A stretch of 64,000 nt of DNA from the NCBI GenBank assembly GCA_900618425.1, contig UZAN01040171.1, positions 1 to 64,000 of the forward strand. The letters run 5' to 3'. Below, piece after piece: positions 22,531 through 35,934 of this stretch. The DNA comes from Echinostoma caproni. Its lineage: Eukaryota > Platyhelminthes > Trematoda > Plagiorchiida > Echinostomatidae. The notes beneath the pieces were generated by a model, which was given only the letters and a program-made list of their open reading frames with translations, was not told the origin of the DNA and ran no database searches. The position numbers and the translations under genes are program-made. Numbering within the stretch: position 1 is the stretch's first letter; every line of letters starts with the position of its first letter.

Positions 22531-22740
22531 TGATGATATCATACTTGATACCACCGTACCATAGCATGACTTGACATGACCATTCCTCTCCCTCCCTTTA
22601 CCACATTCACCACATCGTTCGGACCAGTTCACTTCCACATCAAATTTTGTCATTTAACTTAACATCAACCCCTCACCAAACACGATTCACGCAATTCACC
22701 TGTCCACCACATTGTCCAATAACTTATTTCAACTCTTATG

Positions 22741-22850
22741 TTTCTTCGTTTTATATGATTATATAAATGTGTGTTTACAGCTAAATGAGAGCACTCGAAA
22801 TTGATGGTCAATATCAATTCTGCCCCTCATATGTCTTTTTGTGTTGATGA
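22741..22850. repeat. Right inverted-repeat arm
   Basis: Reverse complement matches 22122-22230 with small indels in the outer 15 bp. Confidence 0.85.
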
Positions 22851-22859
22851 AGTGGATAA

Positions 22860-24500
22860 ACGGAAAAGGATATTTTACATACTTTGTAACTGCTTTCCTT
22901 TAAGATTGTACAGGGCTTTGAGTGCACCACTATACAGCTTCTATGCAGCCAAACAGATTATTTAGATCCCGCAACCAATTTGAACAGGTAAGTCAGTGCT
23001 AGTCTTCTGACTGACTTGTTTAGATTGAATTATCCTGAACACAGAATTGGATTGGCTGAATGTCAGAAGACTATCATGCTGGTCGGGAGTGAACCAATTA
23101 CACAGTTTGACCTATCACATTTATTTTCTTGTCTTATCTAATCGAAATAATTGTCGATAGACTTTACCGGTAAGTGATTAGCCCAAGGGCCATCTGGGTA
23201 CCATAGATAGTTGACCACATCCAAAAGGCTATGAACTGAGCTCCCAATCTCCGGGGTCCGAGAGGCTTGTGGAATCCCTACTCCACTCCTCTTTCTTGAG
23301 GGTCAGGTTCTTCAAACAATGAAAGAAAAACTTGTAACTCGGGCAAAGACAACCGGGTAGTATCCCGCCAACAACCTAACTATTGATCTGAACACACACT
23401 CATGCCTCAGACTTCTATGCCGAAGCAAACCTCACTGCTTTCGAAAACTGCACGCAACACCTCTAATTATCCGCCATACAATAAACGGTCTGTATTGTAT
23501 GTTCAGTTTTCAGTCATTCCACTGATATGATTTTGCAGTCCACCACTTTCCTCCTCGGTGGCTGTATCAGCTGTACTGTGTCCCTCGGAGCCTACAGTAT
23601 AATTTCTCTGATCTCATTCCACGTTCAAACTGGCTCCGGTAAAAGTGAGAATTCTAATGCGTACAAGACAACATGTCAAATATCTCGAAATCAATATTGG
23701 TTACCACTCAGAAAGAAGCAATCAGGATCCGAAATCACAAAGCTGATTAGCGTTCTTCTCCAACTTGAAAGAAGCGTTTCATCTGCTGGTTTCTGAATTC
23801 CCCGTTACACCAATCTCTGGCCAAACGGGAGTCGGTAGTACCTTAAGCGTCAGGGCCAAGACTGCTCTCTTAGGATGAATCCCGGTAGACAGCCGATTAA
23901 GTTCAGTGAAACTGAGGCTCATACAGTGCCAGCAAGCAGCGGCATTGCCAACTCCGAGGGCCAACACTTCGTCATTGCATTGTTTCAGTGACTTATGCGA
24001 GCAACAATAATTATGCGTTGATATAAAAAACTGTACTAACTGACAGAGTGGGATGAAAATAATGAAAAGTTCTCATACACTAATGATAAACAGGTAAATA
24101 AGTGTTCATCTTTGTAATTTTTTAATTAGATCATATAAGACCATCTTCTTGTTACTTGGACTACGATCACAATGAAGTACTGTTTTATTACAATAAATAC
24201 GACAGGTTAGGCACCGAACATTTTATTGCGTCGTGGGAACGGCAAGTATACAGATCGGGATTGAGTTTGTGACTGGGGTCGCTAGCTATCCTACAAGCGA
24301 ATTTCTCACACAAATTCATATATATCACGCAGCTTTTTGATGGAAGTGTTTATAGAAAACAAAGAAAGACGGCTGAATAGTGTCAAGCCGCGGCTTAAAA
24401 TAATCAAATCCGTTTTAAGAAAGCCAGGGAAAATTACAGGGGAACAGTAAACTATGACAGGGAAAATCCACCAAAAAACAAAAGAACATAACTGAGTGCT
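22860..24500. other. Unrecognised, partly repeat-like sequence
   Basis: A 12-bp perfect inverted pair (TAGTCTTCTGAC at 23000 and its complement at 23062) is present. Segments 23160-23480 and 23780-23970 are more GC-rich and look like old repeat sequence, but no family was recognised. Confidence 0.4.
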
Positions 24501-25167
24501 TTACTACAACTATCACTACAAGACTGCACCTTGACGGGATGTGATGGCCTGTGCACCTCTCCAACACACTGAGCTACACAGGATGGCTTGTGCGAAGTCG
24601 AAGAACCAATATTGCCTGGGAAGATCGAAGGACATCAAACGAAGTCCAGTAGCCTGGTCCTCCAAGTTGGGAAATTGACGACAATTTGCGCTCAGTTGAT
24701 AGAAAGGGTGGAGTAGTAGTCTATCCTAGTAAGTGGGCCTCAACATCATTTCATCCACTGACTTGTGGCAAGATTCTTGTCAGCACTAAAGGCTTTGATT
24801 CAGAAGCCCTATTGGTTTTTTTACACCCAAGCAGTACCAGTCCATCAAAACTGAATGCTAAGCTCAATACAACTAAAAATAATTCCATACTGCATCGATC
24901 GTTGCTCAGGTTAATCAGGACCGCGTTGCATATTGTATCGAGCGGGGTGGGCAATACTAGGTGGGCTATTGCTCAGATATCCAAACCCTTGTTTCGCTCC
25001 TTGCCTTCCTTAACCAGCACTCTCCTTTTCCCTTTTTCCGACCTGTAACAAACTTTCCAGCAACCTGAATGTCGCTCGCCAAAGGTCGTTGCCGAACTGT
25101 ACTGTAAGTCTTGTATCACGAAATGGATTGCAGATTCTAAAGCCTTATGAATCATTAAATTGGGGGA

Positions 25168-25905
25168 GGCTTCAACGTGAGGACTCTGATACAGGTAGGT
25201 CAACAAACTTGTCTGACATGCACAATGGAATCCTTGGGGATCGATATGTGCTACTTGTCAGGGACTCGAATTAAGGATCCTACTATTATAAGCTACATGA
25301 GCTCAACAGATTTGTCCTCGAGGTACGTTCTTTTCACATAAAGCGACATCGAAGTCCGTTAAGTAGGTGTACGCGGGGTAGGTATTGTAGTCAGTAACAG
25401 GTCAGAGTCTTCTCTTATCGAATGGATCCCCGTCAATAGTCGTTTATGTACAGTTTGTCTCCAGAGTTCAATCGTCGTCCGGAAGGGAAGCAACACCAAA
25501 AGGTATTTGTTCATCCCAACGGAATATGCATCGACAAATTGCGGTTCTGATACACAAAAGGACATTTTCTACGATGAACTCTCATTCTGATGAGTCGAAG
25601 CTTCGACATAGTTGTACTCGCAGGTGACGTTAACGAGCAGGTCGTAAAACTGAGCCCATTAGAAGCTTACTTAGGAAGTGGTTGCGCTCTATCCTGCCAA
25701 CGAACAGATATCGGAGATTGAATTCTCCAGTTCTGCGCAGACCAGTACAGTACCAACTTCTGACACAGCTCTCGACGGACGGTAACCTGGCACTCCATTT
25801 CAACTGGTACGCTGATTCAAATCAACTACATAGCAGTAAGCTACCTTTGACGTGGTTCAGTGCGAAATTCGAGGTCCTAGTGAACCACTTGCGTTGATCA
25901 CGCAT
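25168..25905 (+). pseudogene. LINE APE-type endonuclease, broken
   Basis: The endonuclease domain that nicks target DNA for LINE insertion. Recognisable blocks are FNVRTLIQVGQQ at the start, SGTRIKDPT where SETRIQDP-type sequence carries the catalytic Glu (here Gly replaces it), VVLAGDVNEQV, the central Asp/Asn block, and NYIAVSYL near 25820 in place of DHIAISYR. Several frameshifts separate the blocks. Confidence 0.8.
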
Positions 25906-26499
25906 TAGTTTTGATGCAGTTCACTCTCCCGCTGACTGACCGCCGACAAAATCAGCAAAGTGAGTTAGCTCAACATCATCTTCTATCCCAGCAGTTCGTG
26001 CAAGCTGGAGGTCATAGCTAGTGAGTAAGCTAAGTTCGTCTCCGCTTGAGGCTGTAGAGGAGCGGTGGGGTCGGATTAGCCAAGTAATGCATTCCGCAGC
26101 GAATGTTGCTTGTGGGTCTGATCCTCAAGCCCGCCCGGGGGCATTTGGTGTTTCATGAGCCAATAGTCACGATGAAGAGAAAACTACGAATTCCGAACCA
26201 CGAGAATCAAGACACGGTTATGGGGTATCTGCAACGTCAGCTACCAAAAAACCTCCAGAAGGACCATGAGAACTGCTGGACAACCATAGCTAGTGAACTG
26301 AAAGTAGCAGATGCATCGAGGATTAATCATCAACTGTTACCATTTATACACAATGCGGGAGGTCGGCGAACTCCATTTAGTGAAACAGTCTATGATAAAA
26401 GCGAATAAACCATTCGCAATAGGGAATAACGTCGGATTGCTGAGCGGAATACTTCAGCGAACAGTTCAGCTGGCCTGGTGCCAGCCAGATTATCTCCTC

Positions 26500-26935
26500 T
26501 GATAATGAAGCTCCGTGGGCAGTGTCGGGCAATCCTCCAGCAGAAGCAGGAGTTCGGTTTTGCATTCAAGCCCTGAAGTGAGGGAAGGCAACAAACCCAG
26601 ACGAGTCCCCTCTCACTCTTTTCTAAACGGGAAGTGATCACCTCGTAAGCTCTATTACTAATTTATTGGACAGTATTTGGACGCAAGAGCGCAGTCCTTC
26701 GTCATGGGGCAAATCACTGATAGTTCCCATGTTTAAGAAATGATCTCGCAAAGATTGCGAAAACTACTGCGGTTATACTTCGATTTCTGAAGCCTTCAAG
26801 AGAGATCAATATCCGTGAACAGCAAGCCGGATTCGGGTCTGACCGTGGATGTTTTGATCAAAGATTTACGTTGCGTCAGGTCTATGAGCTGTTTTACACC
26901 CACCGAGTAAAGTGTAAAGTGATACTGCAAGACTG
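26500..26935 (+). pseudogene. LINE RT fingers, broken
   Basis: Reads FCIQALK*GKATNPDESP, then WGKSLIVPMFKK and CENYCGYTSISEAF, then the strongly conserved EQQAGFGSDRGCFDQRFTLR and VYELFYTHRVKC. These are the finger and early palm blocks that bind template. Two in-frame stops are present. Sequence homologous to motif A and YADD is absent downstream. Confidence 0.82.
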
Positions 26936-26984
26936 AGTGTCGCTTAACCCGCTTCAAAACTAAATAACTAGGAATTATTTATGG

Positions 26985-27625
26985 TGGACGGCTTTTCCTA
27001 CTTAGGTAGTTAGGTGACCAATGACGGTAGCGCAGCAAAGGGGACAAACACTGGAACTTCCAGGGCTGTAGCGGCATACGTAGGACTCAAAGCGTTTGGC
27101 TTGGACGCACCGTTTCACTGAAATTGAAAAGTAGTGCACATTGGGCTAACGTTATTTCAGTTCTATTGTAAGGTTGTGACCTTGAATTTGCAGGTAGAAG
27201 AAATAAGTTGACTAATTTTTTGATTATCAGCGATTACATAGTTTGGCCCAGTTGGGATATAGCGAACGGGTTAATAATCTAGAAATAAGTCGTTGTGTCT
27301 TTGGGAGCTTATCAGCCATCAGCTTGCAGATTCAGTGAATTCGAATTAGTAGGTTTCACTGGTTGGGGCACGTTTTGCGTATGCCCAGCTGTCGTAAGAT
27401 CCATCGGGTTTTATTCGCCGTTGCGGCTTCAGGTTGAAGGAAACCGCGTTGAGGTCAACAGATGACGTGGAGAAGAGGCATGAAGAAATGCACATAGCCA
27501 TTAGGTAGAGTAGGTGTCTCCCGTCCTTCATGTTGACGTTGAGAAGACCATGTAACTGGTTGGTTGGAGACAGCGAACCGACAGCAGTTGCGTCCTTGTT
27601 GTCAATTTTTTTATCAAACCAGAAT
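26985..27625 (+). pseudogene. LINE ORF2 C-terminal region, broken
   Basis: Starts with SYLGS.VTNDGSAAKG, TSRAVAAYVGLKAFG and a weak match around CVFGSLSAISLQI, and ends in FHWLGHVLRMPSCRKIHRVL and a degenerate tail containing TWRRGMKK and WLETANRQQ. These blocks follow the RT thumb in this LINE family. Multiple stops and shifts. Confidence 0.78.
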
Positions 27626-27629
27626 GCTT

Positions 27630-30150
27630 GAAACGGTATGTATGCAGATTTCGATTGTGTACTCTATGTGCTGACCATAGAGGTTAGCTTTCTTCAGCCT
27701 CACTGAAAGTAGGTTCCATCCCTGTCCACCTAACGTATTGTAACTAACCTTGTATGCACTAGGAGTTTAGCAGCGATCAGTCAATTTCGTTTCCTGATAT
27801 TTCACCGTAAATAGATAACGATTAAACTTCACCCTAAATTGTGGTTGCTTGCCTATCTAGAAGGAAAAGTCATGCAGTCTACACAGAGTAGGAATATCTG
27901 AGCTCTCTATGTTAACTCCAAGGTATTTTGTGATTTGTGTCCTTTTAATGAAGATTGATAGCAGTGGATCTATCATTCAAACGAGGATCCGAAATGTACA
28001 AAAATACTTTTCTAAAGGATACCACTACGAAAACATAGTGTGACTGCATGTTCATCTAGATCCATTCTTGAATGAAACAAAATTCCAGTGGTAACGAACC
28101 GAATAAAGAAAGACAATGAAAATGTAACATGCCAACAACTAGTAGAAATTAATCAATAAGTGAAGATAGAACAAAGATTTATAATCATCCATCGTATTTC
28201 CCCGTCGCTCTAGAAATCAATAGGCCTCGTCCTGGTGCATACAGATGAAGAAATTGAAATTCAATTTTTTAACCCGCATTATGGAACTAGACGCGATATC
28301 TTTACCGTGGTCATGGCTCAAGGAGGAACCACTTGATTCAACCGTGTTGACTGAAAAACGACCTAATCGGGGGAGACTTGATAAAAACATTGATGACCCA
28401 AAAAAACCTTTTAAAAAAGTGTGAAAATATTCAACTCAAACCGGATCAAGCAATCTGAACTTTTCACAATCGATATACAATCTTCGATGCTTTATAGTTT
28501 TAAATGTGTAGTTGATGATCCCTCGAGTAACAGTTTGTTCCGCAAACCGCACTTCAATTTTCATGAAGCAAAAGTGTCGTTTCTCTCCAACAGCAACGCC
28601 TAAATGACTTCCGGATTCTTGAACTCATAGAACAATCTATATCTTCTTGGATTAGTTGTCTGTAAAAGAAACTAGGGTAGGCATTATCGTTACTTACCGA
28701 TGTCACCGCTGAAAAATCTGTTTGAAACATGTACTGGCAGTACCTGTTATCGAATATACCTAGCGCAGTATTAGAAATCGATCTTCTGTTACGTAATACG
28801 TCTGTTCTGTGATAAAGACTCGACAAAGGAGCGTTGAAGGCAATAATACGAATAGAATAAAATGCGGGGTTTCCCAAATGAAGAGTGATCAGAGGTGATG
28901 GTCTGAATCTAAGCATTGCGATTCACTTGAATTCCTTCATTACGGAAGTCTGCCACTACAAGAGTGGAGATAGAAAAACTACATTATTCTTTAACTCGTC
29001 CATAGACAGATGCTCACTTTCAAATCCCACTAAATCCGTGATTTGATTAGCGCACGTTATCCATAAAGGCGTGAATCTTAACAAATACGTCTGGAATACT
29101 GATAGTTGGTAACCATCAACACATTGTAAGCATTTTTCCGGCATAGCTTTCTCCAGTAAGGCCAACAGAGATCAACCGGTTCCCTTTACTCTACAGATAA
29201 CAATCTGGCATTCATGTTGCTGGGTGTCATGGCGTATTATTACAAAGTGATTGTGTTTGGAGTTATGTAAGACGCTCATACCACGCCGTTAATGATACAT
29301 TTGAAACGAATCTTTGGAGAGAAAGGTGCGTACTGAATGAATTGTGTGCCTGTTCGAATGCAAGTCAAGTCAGTGGTAGCTTCAGAAAACAAGATATGCC
29401 AACCGTCCTCTATAAAATTTATGGGTTTTACAGCCTATTTTGAAGAATATCAACCGAATCAGAACTGATACAAGCCTGAGATGAATACCATGTTACCAAA
29501 AATTCAACTGTATCTATGGCCATGCATTGAATGCCTTCAATTCACTTTCACATTTTATTCATAATTTCACTACTACAGCAAACTGTTTTTTCGTCACAAG
29601 ATCTACTGCACGATGAAACTAGACCATGAACTGTGAGATGGTTCTTCGTAAATCAATACAAGGTATCACTGAGAATCGAATTCTAGCATCGCTTTGTCAA
29701 TTGAAACGGATTCCTTATGTCACATTTGCGTTCCAGACGAGCATTGGTATCGTATGAGAACAAGAAGGACTATCTGTGGTTTGCAACTGTAGATTCCCCT
29801 ACTCTGCGCCATGAGTATACTTCAAGACCTAGAATGAGTTGTCACGAGGTTGAATGTAAATTAGCTTAGCATTCCACCGGCGCTAAGACAACAGCCACGA
29901 AGTATTGCACTAACCGCCTACTACTACAACATTGGTCTTCACCCTTGAAAAGCGATTCAACTGGCCCGATTTCTTGAGGTATTCAGCTTTTGCTCTATAG
30001 AATAGTGCAGTGTCTTCTCACAATCACCTCTTGCCTTGAGGGCATTTTACAGTGGATATAGATACATTACTATTTGGGAAATACTTAGACTATTTCGAAA
30101 GACTGGCCTGCAGATGTGAGACAAAAATATCCCGAATTCTACATAATTAG
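27630..30150. other. Unrecognised AT-rich sequence
   Basis: Frames at 28554-28916 and 28956-29165 on the minus strand have no recognised motif. No repeat match to other parts of the window was seen. Confidence 0.45.
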
Positions 30151-30950
30151 ATAGGAGTTGGCTATTGATTACGAGTTCTTAGTTCTGGAGACGGAAGCTC
30201 TGCTGCATAGTGCTGAATGTTAACATCTACCGATGAAGCTTGGGTATCGTTATTCCAATACTGAGGTTGGTACCATAGTGACAGTAGTCGACAATTCCCT
30301 GGCATTTGCAAACCTGGCGTCACTACAGAACCTGAATGGGTTTCTACCATAATGAAGGACAGCACCAAGAAAAACGCCAAACCCTTTTGAAATAGCTTTT
30401 TTGAGGTCCTTTTTGATGCTTGGTGGTAATGCTTACGTGAGAGAAAACGTTCTGCACCCTGTTCGGGAAGTCACCACGGGAAACTTTGTTTGGTCACTGG
30501 TGGAAATATCATGTGCAGCGGATACAACAAAAGCACTGATAGTGTATTCATCAGAAATATTTCCGAGATATACGAAATAGCAATGTACTCCAACTGCAAA
30601 AGGAGAGTCTACAATTTATGAGTACCGAGATGTCTCCATTCCTGAGATGAAGATGGACGACAAAAATCTGCTGAGACATAGGCCTCAATGAGTGCTCATT
30701 AGGAAGATTACATCGAACAGTATGCCAGATTGGCTGGGATCTCTTGAAAAAAGTCGAAGTAATCGTGCACCAATATCGGGTGATATGACGCACACACCTT
30801 CATTCAACTTCCATGCAATAAACCAGGTCAAGGAGTGCGTTGCATTTGCCAGATCATCCCCGAATTTCGTCCCACGATTCGTTTCCCAACGATTCCAGTC
30901 AAAACATAGTTGCAAGAAGTGGTGCGTGTATTCCTTGAATGCACCATAGA
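30150..30950 (-). other. Cluster of open frames of unknown nature
   Basis: Three adjacent minus-strand frames (30162-30380, 30551-30793, 30685-30915) lie in sequence with few stops. One reads WETNRGTKFGDDLANATHSL and another begins with a hydrophobic stretch, AFFLVLSFIMV. I recognise none of them. They could be pieces of an old element or of a host gene; start codons and splice sites are not convincing. Confidence 0.25.
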
Positions 30951-33900
30951 AATTAGGTTGGAAAATGGAGGACCGTGTTCTATTTACGGCGTTGATCGTA
31001 ATCTAGATTCTTCCGACATAAGAAATATGAGAGCATTGAGGGAGGGGGTGGATCGAACAGAGTGCAGTATTCTGACCGTTAATGTGAATTCTCACTCATC
31101 CAATAATATCAAAAAGATACTGGCGCTTTACAAACTGATTTCAAATGGACACTGGGAATTATCTTTGCAAGGTTAGGTTCCCGCTGACTAGGGAATTACA
31201 ATCACTCGGATAATCCTTAGCATAAAGAACCTGACTGGTTAGATGTAAAAATCCTACATACTGATCACATTTACCGCTTTCTAAAGGCCAGAAATGAACC
31301 AATCATCCACTTTGAACCGTTATTTTCATTGCCACGCGCTATAAAGTTGAATTACGCGTACCTTGATTGGCTGCATAACGATTACACGCTCTCCATAACC
31401 TTGTTGGAATTTTCACATTTTCACTTAATATGCGTCTACGCTGCTCATGGGATTACGTTATTCGTCCCAAACGTGCCGGGACATTACTTCAGGGTTCTGT
31501 CCGTGCTACTGCAGTTTCTCACTGTCCTGGTTGAAACGAAAAACACAAGCGTGCTAGGTAGCAAGTTACCCTTAATTGCACCCCAGTGATCAAGATGACT
31601 GTTCCCTCATTGGTCAGCACCAACAATTGGTCTCTGTTTCCTAAGGTGTCGGATTTAACTATTGTACTCCGATCAAGAATTAATATGGACACGTGTGCAG
31701 TCTGTGTACAAGAATCCGGGAAAGTAAGGATTTAGATGGAAAACTAGTGTAGGTAGATAGTTTTCTAATTTACCGACTGGATCATGAAACCCATCTTATT
31801 TTTCAGTAATGCTCGAAACTAATGGAGTGCCTAAGCATGCAATACCACCCAAGATTTTCTCGTTTTACTCCCAAAATTTTCACCTGTATATAGCACCTTA
31901 CTGTACACAATCATATTGTATGTCATTCTTGAACTCGTTTAAAGCTTGTATTGCCCCATTTTTAGACGTTAACACAAATACAGTCGATTAGCGATGATAG
32001 AGTGTTATTTAATGTGGATAATGTAAGTTGACTTACTCTATGGTTGAACGTACTCAGTTATTTCGGTTCACTAATCGAATATGCCAACCAGAATAACCAG
32101 ATATATGAGTTTTGGAAGTCGAGAAAAATGTGGTTAATTAATTGTCTTTTGAGTGCTAAACTGACCTGATCGGAACCAATGTTTCACTCAGGATCCCCTC
32201 CTTGTTCTCGGCTGGCTCCTGTCGGCTGTTCCTTACTGAACAATGGAACCTATATAAACGAAAGATTTACCGGTAGTTACAGTTGGAAAATGGTTGCTGA
32301 GTCGAATACTTGTGGAATGTGAGAACTTAAACGTGTTGTGAGCTTGTTAATTACCTACAGACAGGGGCGTTGTAATGAAAATTGTACAGTGAGGTATGTC
32401 GACAATCCCTTTCTCCGCAACCCTACTTGTCCATGTTCACGACAGATTTAGAGATATTCTGCCTGTGGCTCTTCCAAGATGCAGCTTGTATTCATCGAAT
32501 TGTCTTCAGCTGAATGCCAGTAACAATTAATCGTCGATTACAATAAATCCAGATGTTTTTATCATGGTTCAAAACTAAACGCTATGCAGGTTTCAAACTC
32601 TTCACTGCAGTATATCGTTCTTTAATTCGGGGATATATTTGTGATGCAGATCAGAGTCCATTGTACAAAAAGTACTATTACATGAGGGTCTGTACAAAAC
32701 AAATCTCTGTTTTACCCACAAATATATCCAATTTCCATGAAAACGATTACCGTAAGTTAACTTGTAAATTTTGTTCTCTCCATTCCTATGTTGTTAATCA
32801 AACAAATATCATTTTGCGCGTAATACGTTTCCTGTGCGCCACAAGCAATCGTTTGAAAAGATAGAAATGTACTTGATTGGCGTTTAAAGGTTAAAGGCTA
32901 AAGTAAATCAATTTTTGCCAGGTTCTATAGGACCATATGGAGAAAGAGAGAAGGGGATCAAGATAAAGTCTGTAATTTTTCGATAGCCTTTTATTCTGTA
33001 CGATGTGTCGCGCCATGTCGCGTCATCATGACACCTAACTGTGGAAACCTAAAGACTAGGGTACGAAAAAAAAATTGTCTGATATATCGTTTGTCTAGGT
33101 ATATTTTCATGGGAATCTTTCATGTAGTTAACTGAATAATAATGAAAGAACTTCGACAGTGGACGTGATTACTAATAAGGATTCTATTGGTCGGTGTCAC
33201 ATACTTATTCACCTGTCTTACTCAATTGTTTACCGGACCCTAAATCTGCTGTTACTGAGTAGCGATGAATGCTGATTGCATTTAATATAGGACTGATTAG
33301 TTGCAGGATGCCCTTCTTCAGGCACGACCGCAAACTAACACATGGGTGGATGACCATCAGGTCATCCAGTTCATTCGAACACCTATATACATGATCCGCT
33401 CTTTGGATAAAGTGGATAAATTAAAATAAATGATAAGTCACTGAGTATAGTCAGTGTCACAACTTTCGAATGTTATTTCCTTGTTCTAATGATGAAAAAA
33501 TAATTTATGCCATCGGCCGGGCCATGCAGTTCAGTTAGAGGAAATGTGCACTGTTCCGAAGCGTTTACCGCACCTTTACGTGAATTTGAATTTTACCCAA
33601 ACTAGTGATATACCAGCAATCAAAACGTACGATGTTCTTCCCAACATTTCTTGTATACTCTCTCATCAATAACTTTATAATTGCTGGTAAATGGTTTGCT
33701 GTCACATTCTCTCAACTGTAGGCCAAAGTTTCAAACGTCCTGAAATCATGTAACCGATCTACATTGTAGTTAATCTTAACATGACCCTGTTTGTAGTAAG
33801 AATAAATTTCTAAGTAGTCTTTCTCGCTTAGAGCATGCAAGTCTGGGATGGAAAGCTAGGAAATATCTGATCGTCATGTTTCTATCTTGCACTCCTTGCC

Positions 33901-35920
33901 AGCTCAGAGGTTTGTCTCAGCTGTTCGCAGTTTACGATCAAACCGGGGCAATCAATTAAACAACAATATATTATGCTACCACTAATTCATGCAGGCTACT
34001 CTAATTGGTAGATGTTTCCAACCGATCCGTAGCTTTCAGTGAAATTTGTCGCAAGAAAGCTGGATTGGCCTATATTAGGTCTGAGTGCAGTGAAATAATG
34101 CTCTTATCAGAAAGATGACCCAGTTAGTACAGTGCTTAAGTTTAGTTTCTCATTTTGTTTCTCATTCGGCTACTTTTAATGTTAGAAGTAACCCTAAAAC
34201 ATTGTACAGTACTGCACGAAAAGAATGATACTGCGGCCAATCCAGGACTGGCAAATTACAAAAAATATGAAAGATGGGGGTGATAATGAATGAAGTCAAA
34301 CACGGGACCGTAGACAGATTTTTAGTCATCTTCACCGATTGACCGATGAAGCCTCCTGAAAAACTTATTGGGTTTTTACTAGTATTAAAGCCATTTTCTA
34401 TTTTCTTTTTTGACAAAATATTTGTTGAATTTCAGATCAATCAAAACTCTGTGCGGAATTGAAAAGTATCAACCATACCATTGATGAAGTCACTTGAAAA
34501 TCGATAGCATCAAAGAGGAGGCATTACAAATCTACTTTTGGCATCGAAATTTTCTCAAAAAACAGCCTTTTGTCCTTCAAATGTACTCTCAAAGGAAGCA
34601 GGTTTCTAAATGTATATATCATCAAAATTAGTCCTGCTCCAAATAGAAGTGAATATGTATACCAAAAGATTAATATAAATAAATAAATGATGCAAATCAG
34701 AAAGCAGGATCCCAATTTCGAAGAAAACACTACAGAATTTTGTAATAGTATTGATGCGCACTTGTAGTGTTGCTCATGAGTTTGTTTAATTGAACTTCAT
34801 CGCATTCATTCAAGCTGCGATTCCATTTGAGGTTTTAGGAACAAGAGAAATCCGCAGACCGACGATTATCAGGAATGACGACGCGAAGCAACACCATATA
34901 AGTTTTTGAAAAATCACCTCATGGCATTTAATCGGATCTGTTTGAAGGTTAGCAAACGACGAGGATACACAAAATGCACTCATATCCCAATTGGCGTCAT
35001 TGTTTCATTCTTACAAATAGCACTGGAAAATGGCTAAACGCTGTTTCAATGAGTAGTGCTTACCGGTCCCAATAGATGCGTAAGTGGACATCTGCTGATG
35101 ATCATGAAATAATCTAAGGGAAATGAATACTGTTAACCAGCAGCTATTTGATATCGTAAAATCTCCAGTTAGTTATCAGAATTTCAGCTTCCAAATACAC
35201 ATGCCGTTTCACAGGAACTCACCTCATATTCTACGGATTCTTGGGATGTGTAGCATGTTTTATTTGTCTGGCTCGAATTGGATCAGCTTTTGAAACGGAC
35301 GTTATAGAAGGACTTTCCGAACGATCGGTGATGCTGTAATAGAAATCACTTCACGGGTATTGCCTTGGAATCCATTGGTGAAGATCAGCACCAGACTTGA
35401 CCAGTTAAAAGGTTGAGAGATTAGGTGAACAAGTGTGAGGATTTTAGTCTGAAAGTTCGAACTTCTTCATACACATTGATCAAATGTTTGATGAAAGTAA
35501 CATTTTAGGAAGTAAAAATACTGATGAATTCTGCGAATCGGGACCCAACACCTCCAGATGTGAAAAACTTTGAGAAGAACAATTTTGTTTCGGTACGGTA
35601 TTTCAGTTTCAAGGCTTTCAATGTACCTTGCATTCTTGGATCATCTTTATATGTATATATATATATATACCATTCGTATATAGAGTTTTAAGTGGTCAGT
35701 GATTTTTACTGTATCCGTATGATTCCGAATGAACTAACTCACAAACAGAATAAATAATACCAGTGTAATAAGCCCCTAGTCTGAAATCAACATTTATTTC
35801 ATAATCGTGCTTTATTTGGTTCACTCGTGTTCAGCCGTATCCTTGCTTTGTTTTTTTGCTTTTTATTTATTTATTTTTCATCCTTGATACCCCGTTTGAG
35901 AATCTCCCCAAGTTGTTTGT
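30951..35920. other. Unrecognised AT-rich sequence
   Basis: Small frames only (for example 31329-31589, 32553-32864, 34162-34416), none with a recognised motif. A short TA-type microsatellite lies at about 35649-35670. Confidence 0.45.
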
Positions 35921-35934
35921 ACTGAAGCGAACTG

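Larger units (their letters stand above)
22122..22850 (+). mobile_element. GIY-YIG fragment inside ~110-bp inverted repeats (PLE C)
   Basis: Two arms, 22122-22230 and 22741-22850, are inverted copies with roughly 88% identity (for example GACATATG.GGGCAGAAT.GATATTG and TTTATATAATCAT in both). Between them, the plus strand carries a PLE GIY-YIG nuclease domain without its RT. A hydrophilic spacer of about 230 bp separates the domain from the right arm. PLE copies are known to carry terminal and sometimes inverted repeats, so this may be a PLE derivative, or a separate foldback element that captured the nuclease. Confidence 0.75.
24500..27625 (+). mobile_element. RTE-like LINE, catalytic core deleted
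   Basis: A decayed non-LTR element on plus. A 5' region (24500-25080) includes a frame at 24686-25048. The APE-type endonuclease runs from FNVRTLIQVGQQT (25171) through EWIPVNSRLC (about 25421), DIVVLAGDVNEQV (about 25604) and RTDIGDCILQFCAD (about 25709). RT fingers follow (26540-26930) with EQQAGFGSDRGCFDQRFTLR. The next recognisable block, YLGS.VTNDGSAAKG, starts only about 65 bp later near 26998, so motif A and YADD are missing. The C-terminal end, FHWLGHVLRMPSCRK, lies at 27355 and the 3' end near 27620. The same family is present inverted at 52.5-56.3 kb. RTE versus CR1 placement is uncertain. Confidence 0.85.

Noticed and set aside
22142..22564. 140-codon plus-strand frame overlapping the nuclease.
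   Set aside because: It is a shadow of the GIY-YIG frame at 22258-22530, which carries the family motifs; its first part is just the inverted-repeat arm.
23000..23073. 12-bp perfect inverted pair as a regulatory hairpin.
   Set aside because: Short, widely spaced arms; expected by chance in 64 kb and without other support.
25587..25606. CTGATGAGTCGAAGCTTCGAC looks like a hammerhead core plus stem II.
   Set aside because: It is followed by ATAG, not GAAAC, and lies in the LINE endonuclease frame just before DIVVLAGDVNEQV, which explains the sequence.
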